Origin: Capitulum mitella
Lineage: Eukaryota; Arthropoda; Thecostraca; Pollicipedomorpha; Pollicipedidae
Direction of reading: 5' to 3'
DNA: 64,000 nt
Assembly: GCA_030062745.1 (NCBI GenBank)
Contig: CP099840.1
Coordinates: 1 to 64,000, forward strand
Each line of letters opens with the position of its first letter. The first letter of the stretch is position 1. The position numbers and the translations under genes were made by a program. A model generated the notes under the pieces. The model saw only the letters and a program-made list of their open reading frames with translations, ran no database searches and was not told where the DNA came from. This document shows, piece by piece, positions 12,305 to 23,581 of the stretch.

Positions 12305-13357
12305 CAACTGTCTCCGAAATGTAAAAGAAGCGACGCAGCTAATCCGTGCATCCGCAAATTATATTTGCGGCTCCACGCAAACTGCCATAAAAATCCGCTT
12401 CTAGCCAATAACCTTGCATCAAATGGTTTTACCTTTCTTTTCCTGCAATCAGGTAATCGCGGGTATGCTTCTAATCACGCTTACCTCTTTACATTATCTG
12501 AAGATCAAAGCATATTTCACCGAAAGCGAAGGCACTGCTCACCCGCACTATTTCCCGGCGGATTACGGGATAAATATGCAGCGTTGTTGTCAAGGGGAGG
12601 TACAGACCATGGGAGAGGATGCCAGTGGGGGGAGGGGTGGAAAGCCTCATAACTGTACCCTAACCTGTGCCCTAGTCCCCAAATGTCGTTTTTTCCCCGG
12701 CTTTCGACCACTTTGTTTCGCCACCTTCGAAAAATAAGACGTACTGGTAAAAAAGAAACATTTTCGTCCGAAAAAAGGACCAAAGGACATGTCCTCCCTA
12801 CCATTTTCCGACAAAACGCGTCCCTCTCTTGGATCTGCCATTGGTGGTACTTCTCGGCGAATGAGGGCTTGGATCGTAGTTGGTGGCATTGCTGGCGATC
12901 CCAGGAGATGGGGGAGGGGGGTTGGGGGTGTTACGGACCCTCCAATATTCAGGGATTTTAACATAAGGCCTACAGCAATGACTAAAAAAGGCGGTCTGAA
13001 ATTCCATGTACCCCCCACTATTGCTCGGGAATCTCCAGTCATGGTGGGGGGCCAGGTTTGGACGGCGCCAGGTTTTCGACTGGTTGGCGGGGCTCGATAA
13101 GCGGAACACGTCGTGTCGCAGTCGAGCTGTTTGGCGATATACACTATGTTCATTTTTTGTTCATGTTTATTTTGAGCTGCGTTCACAAACCAAAATAACA
13201 CTTGGGCAATTTGGTAAACAAGGACGCGGTAAGCGGGGTAGGGACAAGGACCACCCAACTTTTTTGAAATTCATCGTTGACCCTATGGGCGTTGACCGAA
13301 ATGAATCGATTTAAAATGATTCTTTGCCTCCCTCCCTTAACTACGGAAAGTTCCTGT
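12305..13357. other. intergenic, no recognised gene
   Basis: It lies upstream of NDUFS7 and may hold its promoter, though no TATA box or initiator can be defended. A 203-codon minus-strand frame at 12647-13258 has no known motif and is mirrored by open frames on the other strand. I do not call it a gene. Confidence 0.35.
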
Positions 13358-13560
13358 CAGGGGCGGAGCCAGGATTTCCTTAAAGACGGCAGGGGGCCGA
13401 GCTCAGTATGAACTAAGATGATAAGAAAACCGCGTGCTGGAAAGACGATGCGCAATGGCTTGACAAAAAAATGCGGGGCTGCCTGAGGGGAGGGGGCGGG
13501 CGGGCTTCACGGTCCCCTTTGACTGCGCCCGTCGTTCCCGCGCCCCTGTTGGCACGCGAC
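13358..13560. mobile_element. non-autonomous hAT-type repeat (family C)
   Basis: It starts CAGGGGCGGAGCCAGGATTT and ends near gactgcgccc, an imperfect inverted end. Internal phrases ctcagt.tgaact, gataagaaaaccg and gcgcaatgg recur at 47001-47163, 29596-29714 (inverted) and 20424-20565 (inverted). The CAGGGGCG start is typical of short hAT-derived repeats. The target duplication is not clear at this copy. Confidence 0.6.
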
Positions 13561-14189
13561 CAGCTTGGTTTCTGAAACCGGGTCTCGTGTCCCCAACGTT
13601 TTGAAATCAGTTGCTTGTCAGTTTAGGGTAGATGTTTGAGTGTCTGTAATGTTTCTGGGCTGGGAGAAGGACAGGTATAGTTTTGCCCAGGCGTTTTGAC
13701 TAAGCGCTCCGCTTCGAGTGCATATATTGCTTTAATTGCAGTGTCATGTGCTGTCTCTATACTGTGCCACGTGTTGCAACGCCACGAGCTTTATTTTTGG
13801 TAGTATTTTTGGTGCCCCACCGGGTTTTTTTTGTTAGATGCATGGAATCACACAGTTAGATTACACACACACTATGTACACGGCAGAGGTTTCATTTTTC
13901 GGCACCCTTGCGGGACAGTCTTGATCACACGCTTGCGGCTGGGTTTCCCAGGTGGCACTTGTGACACAAGGGCTATCCCGATTCCTCAGGCCCCGTGAAT
14001 TAGAGCACTGTTCCGGTGACATAAAGCGAGGCCGTGCCATCGGGAAATGCCAGCGGATCGAAGGATCTGTTTTAAGGCAGATCATGCCCATGTACCCATT
14101 GCCGCGGGCGCTCGACGGTACAGCGTTTACCCCGCGATAAGGCGAACACTGCTCAGTTGCTGCCATCTCCTAGGTAGGAGGCGGTCGAG

Positions 14190-14275
14190 GAAAAGCCTGC
14201 CACGTGTTAGGCTTGATCCAAAAGTCCCCCACTTACCGGCTAAGCGTATTTACCGTCTGCGCCACCGAGGTGGTG
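14190..14275 (-). repeat. tRNA-derived SINE head, candidate
   Basis: On the minus strand, positions 14264-14254 read TGGCGCAGACG, which fits the RNA polymerase III A box TRGYNNARNNG exactly. Positions 14219-14209 read GGATCAAGCCT, a weaker match to the B box. The spacing of about 34 bp is right for a tRNA. No acceptor stem pairs, so this is not an intact tRNA gene. Confidence 0.4.
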
Positions 14276-14349
14276 CGACGCTACGAGCTTGATGCGTGAG
14301 CTCGATCATGAGGTACAGGCACAATGTTTTGGCGTTCTACCACGTCCAG

Positions 14350-14487
14350 TAGGGCGGAACTTAATCTAGGGGTTAATTTTCAACTTTCGAATTTCGAACT
14401 GCTCATTGGCCGGGTAGTTCCAATAGATAAGAAAACTCTAAATATACAATTTCAACCTGATCTGATAAAAATTAGACCCTCCGCCAC
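14350..14487 (+). repeat. left terminal inverted repeat of element 1
   Basis: It pairs with 17749-17874 on the opposite strand. Conserved blocks include TAGGGCGG, TTTCGAATTTC, GCTGCTCATT or a variant, GAAAACTCTAAATAT, TTTCA(A/G)CC(T/C)GATC and TAGACCCTCCGCCAC. About 12 bp of small insertions separate the arms in length. The right arm is listed separately. Confidence 0.9.
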
Positions 14488-15018
14488 AGTTCGGAAGATG
14501 TAGCTGTGGTGATCTTTGCCTTGTTTATTTAGTTGCGCGTTTGTTTTGTTTTGTTCAATGACCGCAGGTCTGGTATCGGTTGTCGTATGCTTTTGCTATA
14601 TCTAGTTTCGTCATTACCGCGGATCCTATCATGTATCGGTTGTCGAATGCTTTTGCCATGTCTAGTTTTGTCATTACTTTCAGTTGCTTCTCTACCTCAG
14701 TCGTTTTGCTCGGTCGGCTCGGGTGAGCATTGTTAATGTAGTTGAATACTGGCTTGCCTTCCCTTGCCCTTCATCGCTGCTTGAGAGCCTCCGCACTTCC
14801 TGGGTGAGTCGATTTAAATTGACATTTGTTATTTCTTACTTTGTTCTTTCATGGAGTCAGTGTCTTTCCGCATTATTTTCTTTTGCTAAAATAAATCAAC
14901 GGTGCGGAATTCCTCTTTCATAACCACCCTCAACCTCCACATAGCTACTTCATGGTGCAGCCAAGTTATGTAGTTTCCAAAAAAATGTTTCTTTTCAGGT
15001 ACGTAGTGTGAGTCAACA

Positions 15019-17250
15019 ATGACGACGAGATCTTCGACGAAGATATGGCTGATTGGACATACCATACCAAAGATTACAGGCGGACAGCTGCCATCAAATG
15101 GAGATGTCCTTCGTGTTTTCTTCCATATCCACCGGACCGTGAAGAACACTGCGGCTGTTGCGGCCTCCGTGACGAAGGAGATCCTCCCCTTCTGGGAGCG
15201 AGCCAGGATCCCAACTCAGCTCCCCAAGAACGTCACGCGGAAGGTCCTTGGCCTTCATGGCAAATGGCACGCACTTGGGAAAAATCGCTCCAGGAACAGG
15301 CCCGCTGATCAGGCCGCTCAGCAAGCCTTCCAGGAAGAACTTGGGGACCTCTTCGATTGTGCAGCATCTGATGCCATTGCCAAGATCGTCATCGAAGAGG
15401 ATCGCCAGTTCCTCTTCGCTCAGCGAGAGAAGGGCCGTCGAGGACTCATGGCTGGTGTCGACATGAAGCTTGCCGAAATGGAGGCGCGGAAGGCCGCCTC
15501 GTCCAAGGCCCAGGCCGATCGAAAGGAAAAGGCCACGCAGTACGCCACCGAGGCCACGGCCACGCTGGAGCTCGAAGACTCTGACGACACTCATTCTTCG
15601 TGCAGCAGCTCCTCTTTCCCCTTCATGGGCGTGGCACTGCCGCCCCCCGGCACTGACGCCGCTGGAGCCTCCACTTCCAGCGCCCCACCCCCTCGGAAGA
15701 GACGGGCCACTCGAGGGGTTGTTAGCGCTCAGCTCGCATCAGCTCTCGACAGGACCAAAGTCGCCAATCGGGCTGCTGTTCACGTCTTAAGCGCCACTGC
15801 GGCTAGCTTGGGCCACAATCCTGGAGAACTGGTACTTAACCGGGAGTCTATTCGGCGGGCTCGTCTCAAGGTCCGAAAGGAGATGGCGGAGGAGATTCGA
15901 ATGAAGTTCTCGCCTTCTGTCCCGTTAGTAGTCCACTGGGACGGCAAGATTGTGAAGGACCAAGGCGGGGACAAAGTGGACCGGATCGCTATCATCGTCT
16001 CAGGAGAAGGAGTGGACAAGCTTCTTGCTGTCCCAAGGCTGGATACAGGAACTGGCCGTGCTCAGGCGGACGCCGTCCTTGACACCCTCCGAGACTGGGA
16101 CCTGGTCGACAGAGTGATCGGTCTGTCGTTCGACACGACGGCAGCCAACTCGGGCCAGCACAATGGTGCCTGCGTGCTGATTGAAGATGCTCTTGGGAGA
16201 CAACTTCTCAACCTGGCCTGCCGTCATCATATGCTCGAGCTGGTGGCGGATAAGGCGTTCACCGAGGCGATGGGGCCATCTAATGGACCGGACATTGCCA
16301 TCTTCCAGCGCTTCCAGAAACGGTGGAAACTCATTGACACTGCAAACTTCAAGCCCTTCACGACCGATGATGCCCCAAGAGAGCTGCTTGATGCCCGGGA
16401 TGAGCTGATCCTCGGCTTCAAGAGGCAGCTCAACCAAAGACAGCCCCGTGACGACTACCGGGAACTCCTGGAACTCAGCATCATCTGCCTTGGTGGGGTT
16501 CCTCCACGAGGAATTCGGTTCCTCAAACCTGGAGCCCTGCATCGAGCGCGCTGGATGGCGCGAGTTATCTACTCGCTGAAGATACATCTCTTTCGCGAGC
16601 AGTTCCACGCCACGAACCGTGACAAGCGTGGGATTGAGCGCTTTGTTCTTTTCGCACTGCAGCTCTACGTCCCGGCCTGGTATGAGGCCCCAGTGGCGAC
16701 TTCAGCTCCCCAGAATGACCTCAGCTACATGAAGGCGCTCCTTAGGTACAAGGACCAAGATCCAGCCATCTCCAAAGCTGCAGCCACCGCCTTTGGCCGT
16801 CATCTATGGTACCTCAGTGAGCACCTGGTGGGGCTGGCGTTGTTCGACGAAAATGTGCCACACGAAGAGAAACGGCGGATGCTGGAAGCAATGCGTGCCA
16901 AGCAGGGCATGGAGAAACCCCACAACAGGCTCACCATGGAGTCGTCCCTGTCTGTCTGGGAGGGAAAAACTCTGGCCGACTTCTGCAGCACCAACAGCAA
17001 GAAGTTGGTAGCGGACCTCGGCATGGCAGGTGCTGAGTTCTTGGGCAAAGATCCCGATACCTGGAGCTGGAGCCCTTCTTACCGTTCATGTTGCCAGAGA
17101 GCAGTCAGTCTGAGCGTGACGAACGACCGTGCAGAACGAGGAGTAGCGCTTATGCAAGAGTTCAACCTGGCTCTCACGACAGATGAGGAACAGCGCCAGT
17201 TCCTCTTCCAGGTCGTGGAGCAGCACCGCGGCGAGAATCCAAAGAAGTAG
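15019..17250 (+). CDS. putative RNase H-like (DDE-type) transposase of element 1
   Basis: A single uninterrupted 743-residue ORF fills the element. Landmarks: an acidic/Ser-rich linker near residue 200, a basic RKRR stretch at 226-229 (likely nuclear localisation), HWDGK with D308, SFDTTAAN with D372, LACRHH at 399-404, HRARWMARVIY with W512, and NDRAERG with E706. Order and spacing resemble a hAT-type fold: first D, second D followed by a C/H motif, a conserved RW, and a late E. D308, D372 and E706 are my inferred catalytic triad. No BED zinc finger is visible at the N-terminus. I associate similar motif sets with unnamed proteins in many invertebrates but recall no named family. The ATG at 15019 is the first in frame. 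The ORF is GC-rich against AT-rich ends. Confidence 0.85.
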   Translation: MTTRSSTKIWLIGHTIPKITGGQLPSNGDVLRVFFHIHRTVKNTAAVAASVTKEILPFWERARIPTQLPKNVTRKVLGLHGKWHALGKNRSRNRPADQAAQQAFQEELGDLFDCAASDAIAKIVIEEDRQFLFAQREKGRRGLMAGVDMKLAEMEARKAASSKAQADRKEKATQYATEATATLELEDSDDTHSSCSSSSFPFMGVALPPPGTDAAGASTSSAPPPRKRRATRGVVSAQLASALDRTKVANRAAVHVLSATAASLGHNPGELVLNRESIRRARLKVRKEMAEEIRMKFSPSVPLVVHWDGKIVKDQGGDKVDRIAIIVSGEGVDKLLAVPRLDTGTGRAQADAVLDTLRDWDLVDRVIGLSFDTTAANSGQHNGACVLIEDALGRQLLNLACRHHMLELVADKAFTEAMGPSNGPDIAIFQRFQKRWKLIDTANFKPFTTDDAPRELLDARDELILGFKRQLNQRQPRDDYRELLELSIICLGGVPPRGIRFLKPGALHRARWMARVIYSLKIHLFREQFHATNRDKRGIERFVLFALQLYVPAWYEAPVATSAPQNDLSYMKALLRYKDQDPAISKAAATAFGRHLWYLSEHLVGLALFDENVPHEEKRRMLEAMRAKQGMEKPHNRLTMESSLSVWEGKTLADFCSTNSKKLVADLGMAGAEFLGKDPDTWSWSPSYRSCCQRAVSLSVTNDRAERGVALMQEFNLALTTDEEQRQFLFQVVEQHRGENPKK

Positions 17251-17748
17251 GCGACATCTAGTGGCTTCGGCAACTACTCAGCAAAGTCACGCATGGCTGA
17301 TACGTGAATTGGTCGTCTTTTCCGTTGGTCATCAACATGGCAGTTAACTTCTCAACAATTGGTCAACAATGCTTAACATGACAATCAAATATATGTTTCG
17401 CCAGTTCTGTATGTATTCTTCTGATTTCTGAACAGCTGTCGAACTTGTCCTGTGAACCACCCATGTATTTTTTTTCGAAAAGTATTGGTGATGCTCTTAG
17501 TGATTTTCGGGAACGATTGTTCTTCATTCTTACCATGAACTGCACATAGTTCCCAAGTTATATTTCGTGATTATTGATGGCGCCCGCCGCCCAGGCACAC
17601 ACATAGACACACGTTTAGAAAAAGAAATTTTCCGCAACTAAACTGAATAAAGATGACTACAGTGAACATTTTCAGCGCAGTTGCACAAGAAGCTAATGTT
17701 GGTGTTAATCCTGCTATTGGGCGGCATGTACATATACACTTCAATGCC

Positions 17749-17874
17749 GTGGCGGAGGGTCTAAATATTATCTGATCGGGCTGAAACTTCATATTTAGAG
17801 TTTTCTCATCCATTCAAACAACCATGGAAATGAGCAGCTTGAAATTCGAAAATTGAAAAATAAGTGCCGCCCTA
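17749..17874 (-). repeat. right terminal inverted repeat of element 1
   Basis: Read on the minus strand from 17874 it begins TAGGGCGGCACTTATTTTTC and runs to the CCCTCCGCCAC block at 17749. Its partner is 14350-14487. The outermost 13 bp of this arm match element 2's ends (TAGGGTGGCACTTA) with one change. Confidence 0.9.
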
Positions 17875-17882
17875 ACGTCCAG

Positions 17883-20423
17883 TTTGGGAATGGTGGAGCG
17901 GGGGTCGTAACAACGGACTGGCTGTACTGTTGCAGGTGGCCAAATGGCAGATGCTGGCGCAGGTTAATGCTCAAATGTAGGATATAGATGGCCACGGTGC
18001 GGAATATATTGGCTGGAGTCATGCGGCAAAGGGGCGCGGAACAGTGTGCGGGTGAGCGAGAGGCGCGGCCGCCAGGAAGCGGTGCTCGCGCCTGCGCGGC
18101 CGGCTCCCGCGTATGTCGATGGCGCCAGTCGAAAAATCGGGGCACTCCGTACCGCGGCTTCTCCCGGGTAGGGCCAAAGAGGTTACGATGACGATGTGAT
18201 GTCACACGATTACGATGTGATTCCCTTGTGTCAGTGCATGTGATCTTCCGTGTGTGCTGATGTGCTAAAAATTTCTTTCGACATTTTGCACTTTACGTGT
18301 TTATGCGCTTTACTAGGATCCCCTTTTACGTTACCCGATTTATGTAACAAGAATCGTAAAGTCGTTTTTAATAAGTAACTGTAAGAGTGAAAGATCTTTC
18401 CCTCCCTCGTGCGGGGTGCCGGGATTGCTCCACGGTGAACGGGTATCCATATCTAAACCGGGTTGCAACTACCGTGTGGCAGGCGGAGCAATAGTTGCAC
18501 GGGCAAATCCCTTTTGGTGGCTCGACCGATCATCGATTCGCTGGCTGAGTAAGAAGGTGCCGAAGGCATATTTGACAAAATAGTGTTGAACAATGCCGTC
18601 ACACAGTCCTCAGAACGTCTGAAAAAAACACATTAGTTTTCGATGCCGTTAAAAAAGCGACTCTCAGCAGGTCTCCTCTTGATCAGACCATAAACAGTGG
18701 AAACTGGGAGGTTTTCGCTGTTGTTCACGAAAGAGTCTTGTCAGTGAGTGGGCAAAATCAATGGCTGCGGAGGGACAGGTTTTTTGCACCCAGCCGACAG
18801 GTTAAAACAGACCATGGCTCAACGCCTATTTCAGCACGATAACTGGGGACGGGAACAAACGCCCCTCGTTTTCCACTTTGCCCCCCCCCCCTTAGTCAAG
18901 AGCCCTTGCCCAAGCAAAGAGAAATCAGCCAAGAGCAGAGCAATAACTGTGGTGATCGCTTTCTAGCGTAAACAAGAAAGTACACCATAAAACGCTGCAC
19001 ACGAGAAATCCTCGCAAAGCAACGTCGTTTCAGCAAAGGATTTATTGGATTTATTATATTTATATATTTATTATAACAAATATTTAATGATTTATTTAAG
19101 GATTTAAGGATCTACTATGTTTAAATATTTATTTTAACAAATATGTCAGACCATGGAATGATTTGGAAACATACTTGTAAGCATCAATTTACGATACCCA
19201 TCGCAGACAATTTAGCGACCGGTGGCTAGCTTGTTCGGTAGCTGGCACGCCGGCACGTAATGCCGCGATCGCAGGTGCCCCAGGTGTTTCTATGCATTGC
19301 AAACGCGTTCAGGCGACCTTGTTTGGCATGTTAAAACGCAAGAAAACTGACGGATGAGTTGGTGGTCAGGGCGACTTCGCTATGCTGGGATAATATTAAT
19401 ATGAATGCGGTAACAGTCCAGCAGAGACGTAGTCGCCATCCTGATTCGAAAACCCTACAGAAATTCCAGTACCTAACTGGTAGAGCTTCATTAAACTAGG
19501 TGGTTAAATTCGAGTTTTAGGCGAGGAAAAAAGAAAATTACTCATCCGTGTAATAAAACCGCCATTCTTGCTCTTCTCTGTGCGTGGTTTTGTGCACCCC
19601 ATGTGCATGTTCCCTTTGTTTCAGCAACATGGCATAGCCCATGATCAGATCAGATCATGACCATGATCTGTAGATCAGACAGGTGTTGAACGACATCTCG
19701 TTGGGGCGGAGCTAAGGCAAATATTTCAGTTTGAGGCAACTTTTAATTTCTGGGGCCGATGTTATTAAACTGTTGCCCTTTGTCCTGTACTGGGAGTTTT
19801 TACATTTTTGCGTAGGATTGCATAACAAATTAACAAAAATTTCGTCAGAAACTATTTTGGGGATAGGCTAGGCCAACGGGAACTATTCCGAAAAGGCAGC
19901 CTCCTGCCTCCTTTGGGGAGAATTAAAGTTGCGTCCAACATTTCTTCAGTATCCTGGCCATCGTTTACAGACTGTTGCATAGATATAACAATTTTGAAAC
20001 ACGAAGCCTAGCCATGCCTAGCCCACGGTGCCCGTCTGGTTATTTCCTACGCATTTTCAGACACCAGGGTATTTAATCCTATAGTGCCCCCCCCCCCCGG
20101 ATATCAAATATGATACTGCCACTGTAAAGCTATGTGGTAAATCGACAGTTTTGTTTGCAGCAAAACGCCGATTGCATAAAATTTCTTACTGTTCTGACTG
20201 CCATCTCGTGGGTTTATAATCATTATTACAATGTAATGATTATATTAATTATAATTATAATGTAATGTAATGTAGTGTAATGTAATTTTACAAATCATAA
20301 TTACAATGTAATAATAAAAATAAATATAATAAGTTTTCTGAAACTTCCGATTACAGTGCAGTGACGCGAGGTTTGCGGTGAGCGAACTTTCGTAGAAACC
20401 CCTGGTGAAATACTTATTCTGGA
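17883..20423. other. intergenic, no recognised gene
   Basis: This holds AT-rich simple sequence at 19030-19140, a cluster of overlapping GATC-containing short palindromes at about 19640-19680 and a run of C at about 20087. ORFs are short (under 75 codons), apart from a 136-codon minus-strand frame at 17795-18205 that runs into the right end of element 1 and resembles nothing I know. Confidence 0.4.
20225..20335. repeat. AT-rich simple repeat (TAATG-like)
   Basis: Runs of taatgtaatgtaatgtagtg and attataattataatg occur. It is low complexity with no function inferred. Confidence 0.7.
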
Positions 20424-20565
20424 CAGATGCGCAGCCAAGGAGGGAAAGGCCCGGGGGCCCGGGCCCCCTTAGGCCCGCATTTTTTTGTGGAAACCATTGC
20501 ACATCGTCTTCCCGGCAGGTGATTTTCGTATGAACAAGAGCCTTAGGCTCCCGACCACCCAATGA
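20424..20565. mobile_element. family C hAT-type repeat, truncated copy
   Basis: It begins CAGATGCGCAGCCAAGG. Internal phrases gcccgcattttttt, accattgcacatcgtcttcc and gattttcgta match the right end of the insertion at 29596-29714. The far end is lost or diverged. Confidence 0.6.
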
Positions 20566-20602
20566 CACGTTGGCCAAACGCGCCGTCGGCGAAGAATACC
20601 AT

Positions 20603-21817
20603 TTAACCCTATTCCCGGAGGGCTAGACGGTATGGCCGATTCCCGGCAGGGGGCGGATTCGGCCCCCCCTGAGATCTCGAGAACTACTTATCCGATTTCA
20701 TCGCAACAAACGGCAATCGATTTGCCGTCACGTGAACTACATTTTTATAAAAAGAAATTTTCAAAATTTTGAAATTTGTGGATACAGGGGGGCAAAAATG
20801 TCAAAATAGGGGGTACTTTTTGACTTCTTATAACTCCGTTGTTTATGGACCGATTTCGATGAAACTGGCATCAATCGAGAGATTATGGATAGGGCTTTTA
20901 CCATGGGTATGCAAATTTGAAGTTTTGAGAAAATTCATGGGCGTTCACAGGGTTTCAAAAATAGGGGGATTAGTTTTCCAATAACGGAATGAACAAAAGA
21001 GGCCAAAACACTTTTTTAGCTTCTGCTAGTCATGTTATGCTAAAGAAGTACAAATCGCATTACAATGTTTGTATAATGTTAGCATAGGCGGTGCCAGGGA
21101 CATAAAAAAGGGGGAACTGTCATGGTCACACGTTTTTCAGATCAACTTGTGACCTTTGACCTTAAATGGCCTCCAGTGGCCTTGGGGTTACCTGGAATGA
21201 TGTCGTGTGCATTCAATATTATCTGTAAACGTTTTTAATCGATTAAATTCACTCTATTCCAAAAAATTCATTTTTTGGCTTTTGCGATATAGGGTACGTG
21301 CACTGACATTTTAGGTCATAGCTCCGTGACCTGACCTGATATCAAGCTGAAACTTGGTACACAAGTAGAGGGCATCTTTCTACGTCATATATATTCCGGG
21401 TTTGGCATTTGAAAAAACGGCGCCGAAATAATTGCGAAAAAACAAATTTTGACTTTTGACCTTGACCTGACCTTGTAAAGTGACCTCAGATAAACAAAAT
21501 TACATATGCACATTGCCCAACTATTTAGCTATATATTCATATAAAGTTTTAAGTTCTATCTTAAAAACTCTGTTTTTGGCAGACATTTTCCTTTTACTCT
21601 CAACATGGCCAAAAATGACCTGAGGTGCCTCCCAAAAACGTTGCCTGGCTCCGCCCCTGAGCAAAATAGAATTTCGGAATTTTATCACGGCGCATAGAAG
21701 GAATAGCTAGGAAAAGTCACCAAGTTTCGTGAAGCTGCGTCAAAAAGCCTGGAATTGGCAAGCAAAAAACCCGAGGGGGGGCGGATTCCGCCCCCCCCCT
21801 GCCGGGAATAGGGTTAA
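20603..21817. mobile_element. 1.2-kb TTAA-flanked non-autonomous element, copy 1
   Basis: The element is 20607-21813 (1,207 bp) between TTAA at 20603-20606 and 21814-21817. Ends read CCCTATTCCCGG inward on both sides, followed by G-rich GGGGGCGGA(T/A)TCGGCC-type sequence. TTAA duplication with a CCC terminus is the piggyBac signature. No transposase is present, so it would need one in trans. A near-identical copy lies inverted at 34493-35712. A 71-codon ORF at 20769-20984 recurs in both copies but carries substitutions and no known motif. Confidence 0.85.
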
Positions 21818-23080
21818 CAGTCACAACAAAGCTATGCGCCGCTTGCCACAAGGCTATGGCATGCAGCCCGGCAGGCTGATTAATCGTTCACCGAAGAGCA
21901 GCCTCGGCACCCCGCACGAAGAAAGGAAATATCACATTCGCACGAATGTTTATTGAACGCAGCAAATGACGTCCCAGAAAACGGCAATGCGCGATTCTAA
22001 AGAGGTTACGATACGTCCGTAATTCGACGTTATCCTAAGTTAAGCGGAAACACTATCAGGAAGTTCCCCACCCCCTAAATGCCGTAACCCTCTTTAGCCC
22101 TGCGCCCAAGGACCTACCCCAGAGATACCACAGTGCGGAGTGCCCTGATGGCCGGGTTACAACCGAGGACGCCGCCTGCTGACAGAGCCCTTGCCGCCGC
22201 CTAGTGGCAAGCACCGGCCGCGGCTCATACCGCCCCCTAGCGGCGGCGCCCCCAGATTGCGCTCCGGCGCTCCGGGCAGGACGGATCCGCTCACGTCACC
22301 GTGACCTAATTATCTTCACAGTTCACACGGAGCTCCGGGTCCCCTTAGGAAAATCCTGGCTGCACCCCTAGTTCTGGACGTTTCAAATTTAGCTTTTAAG
22401 CTATTTTGCGTACTGGACTTTGAAGCAGTTGGTTTGATCTTTCTTATCAAAGCCTGACATTGCGCGCCTGACACTTGATTACGACACATCATCACCATTT
22501 TCGCGCGTGTTGCAAATCTGATATAGCGAGCATAAACGATCGTAGTTTTTAAGTAAACCAAACCAGGCGGCCCATCTTTTTCAGGTCTTTCGCGATTCAC
22601 AAAATTATAGTGTTGAAACAAACAAAAACGGTAAAAGACTTATGCGATCGTACAGTTTTAGTAAATGGTGTAAAGATATTATATGTTAGCCACCTGTACT
22701 CCTGTCCTTTAGCTCTAACAGCAACCAGACAGGCGTTGTTGGCCTTTTCATACACGTTGAGGACGATGGCGTTACCCAGCCCATCCCAACCTTTTCACTT
22801 GGAAACAGGTGCCTCAGGCTCCCATTTTAGATCCTCCATCCTGCCAGCTGAGGGCTCTGACACCACTCTCCTCTCCCAGGCTCCCTGCCACACTCAAGGA
22901 GAAACTGGGAAATATGAGGACGACACTTTATTCCCAGCTCTTTCCTGAACGTTAGTAAAATAATTCAGACCAGCATCTCAAAATGTTATGGGGTAGGTTT
23001 CCTGTATCGGGAAATATGACGTCTTCGCTGCCGCTCCTCCTGGCACTTTGGAATATACAAACCAAATCCCTCTTTTCCAG
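21818..23080. other. intergenic with family C fragment
   Basis: Around 22325-22372 the phrase gagctccgggtccccttaggaaaatcctggctgcacccct resembles the end of a family C repeat. Otherwise nothing is recognised. The 112-codon ORF at 22610-22948 has no known motif. Confidence 0.35.
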
Positions 23081-23581
23081 ATGCCTCGCCTACAGCCCTT
23101 GAACGCTAATAGCATCCTATCCTTACATGACAGTGACGCCAGTGATCTCGATGGACTATCGTCCGGGATGAATTCGATCCCGCTGATGAAAAAATTGTAA
23201 ATCTTCTGTGCACGGGACCAGCTGAACAAATAAGCAGTCATTTCCAACGGCCATTGTCTCCAAGTGGTGACCGCAGTGATGACCTTCCTGTTGATGCCAC
23301 TTCTCCTGGCTCATCTCGGCAGCCGAAGCCTGAACACACGTCCTGGTCAACTGCGGCACGCTCGTACGCTTGGAGCAAAAAGAGCCCCATCAGACGTATT
23401 CGAAGGAAGCCTGGATCCGCCTCCTGAAAAGGCTTTAGACCAATCATCTTACCAGTGCTTCAAATGGCTCATCACCGACGAAATGATGGGACTACTCTGT
23501 GTTCAGACAAATAACTACAGTGAGAAGACTGGGCATCGCAACATCACCGTGGAGGTGGAGATCAGACAGGTTATCGGCATC
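23081..23581 (+). pseudogene. piggyBac-like transposase pseudogene, N-terminal part
   Basis: It opens at ATG 23081 with an acidic N-terminus (LHDSDASDLDGLSSG), typical of piggyBac-type proteins, then changes frame at least twice. The conserved block SSYQCFKWLITDEMMGLL..TNNYSEKTG reads in frame at about 23430-23540 and ends VIGI at 23581. There it is cut by a 6.1-kb insertion, and the reading frame resumes at 29715. Frameshifts show the gene was already dead or decayed after insertion. It is assigned to the DDE_Tnp_1_7 type from memory of the family. Confidence 0.8.

Larger units (their letters stand above)
14342..17882 (+). mobile_element. complete DNA transposon, element 1, with 8-bp target duplication
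   Basis: The element proper is 14350-17874 (3,525 bp). It is flanked by a perfect 8-bp duplication, acgtccag, at 14342-14349 and 17875-17882. Ends read TAGGGCGG(A/C)ACTTA inward, and imperfect inverted repeats extend about 130 bp (14350-14487 and 17749-17874). One intact 743-codon ORF lies between. The 8-bp duplication and the TAGGG terminus are hAT-superfamily features, but such long inverted repeats are unusual for hAT. A perfect duplication and intact ORF indicate a recent insertion. A second member with its own perfect 8-bp duplication lies at 25441-28451. Confidence 0.93.

Noticed and set aside
12647..13258. 203-codon minus-strand ORF
   Set aside because: There is no conserved motif, and an equally open antisense frame exists at 12789-13100.
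15094..15594. 166-codon minus-strand ORF inside element 1
   Set aside because: It is a shadow of the GC-rich transposase ORF on the plus strand.
20769..20984. 71-codon ORF shared by both TTAA elements
   Set aside because: It is present only because the elements are near-identical. It has no known motif and is too short for a transposase.
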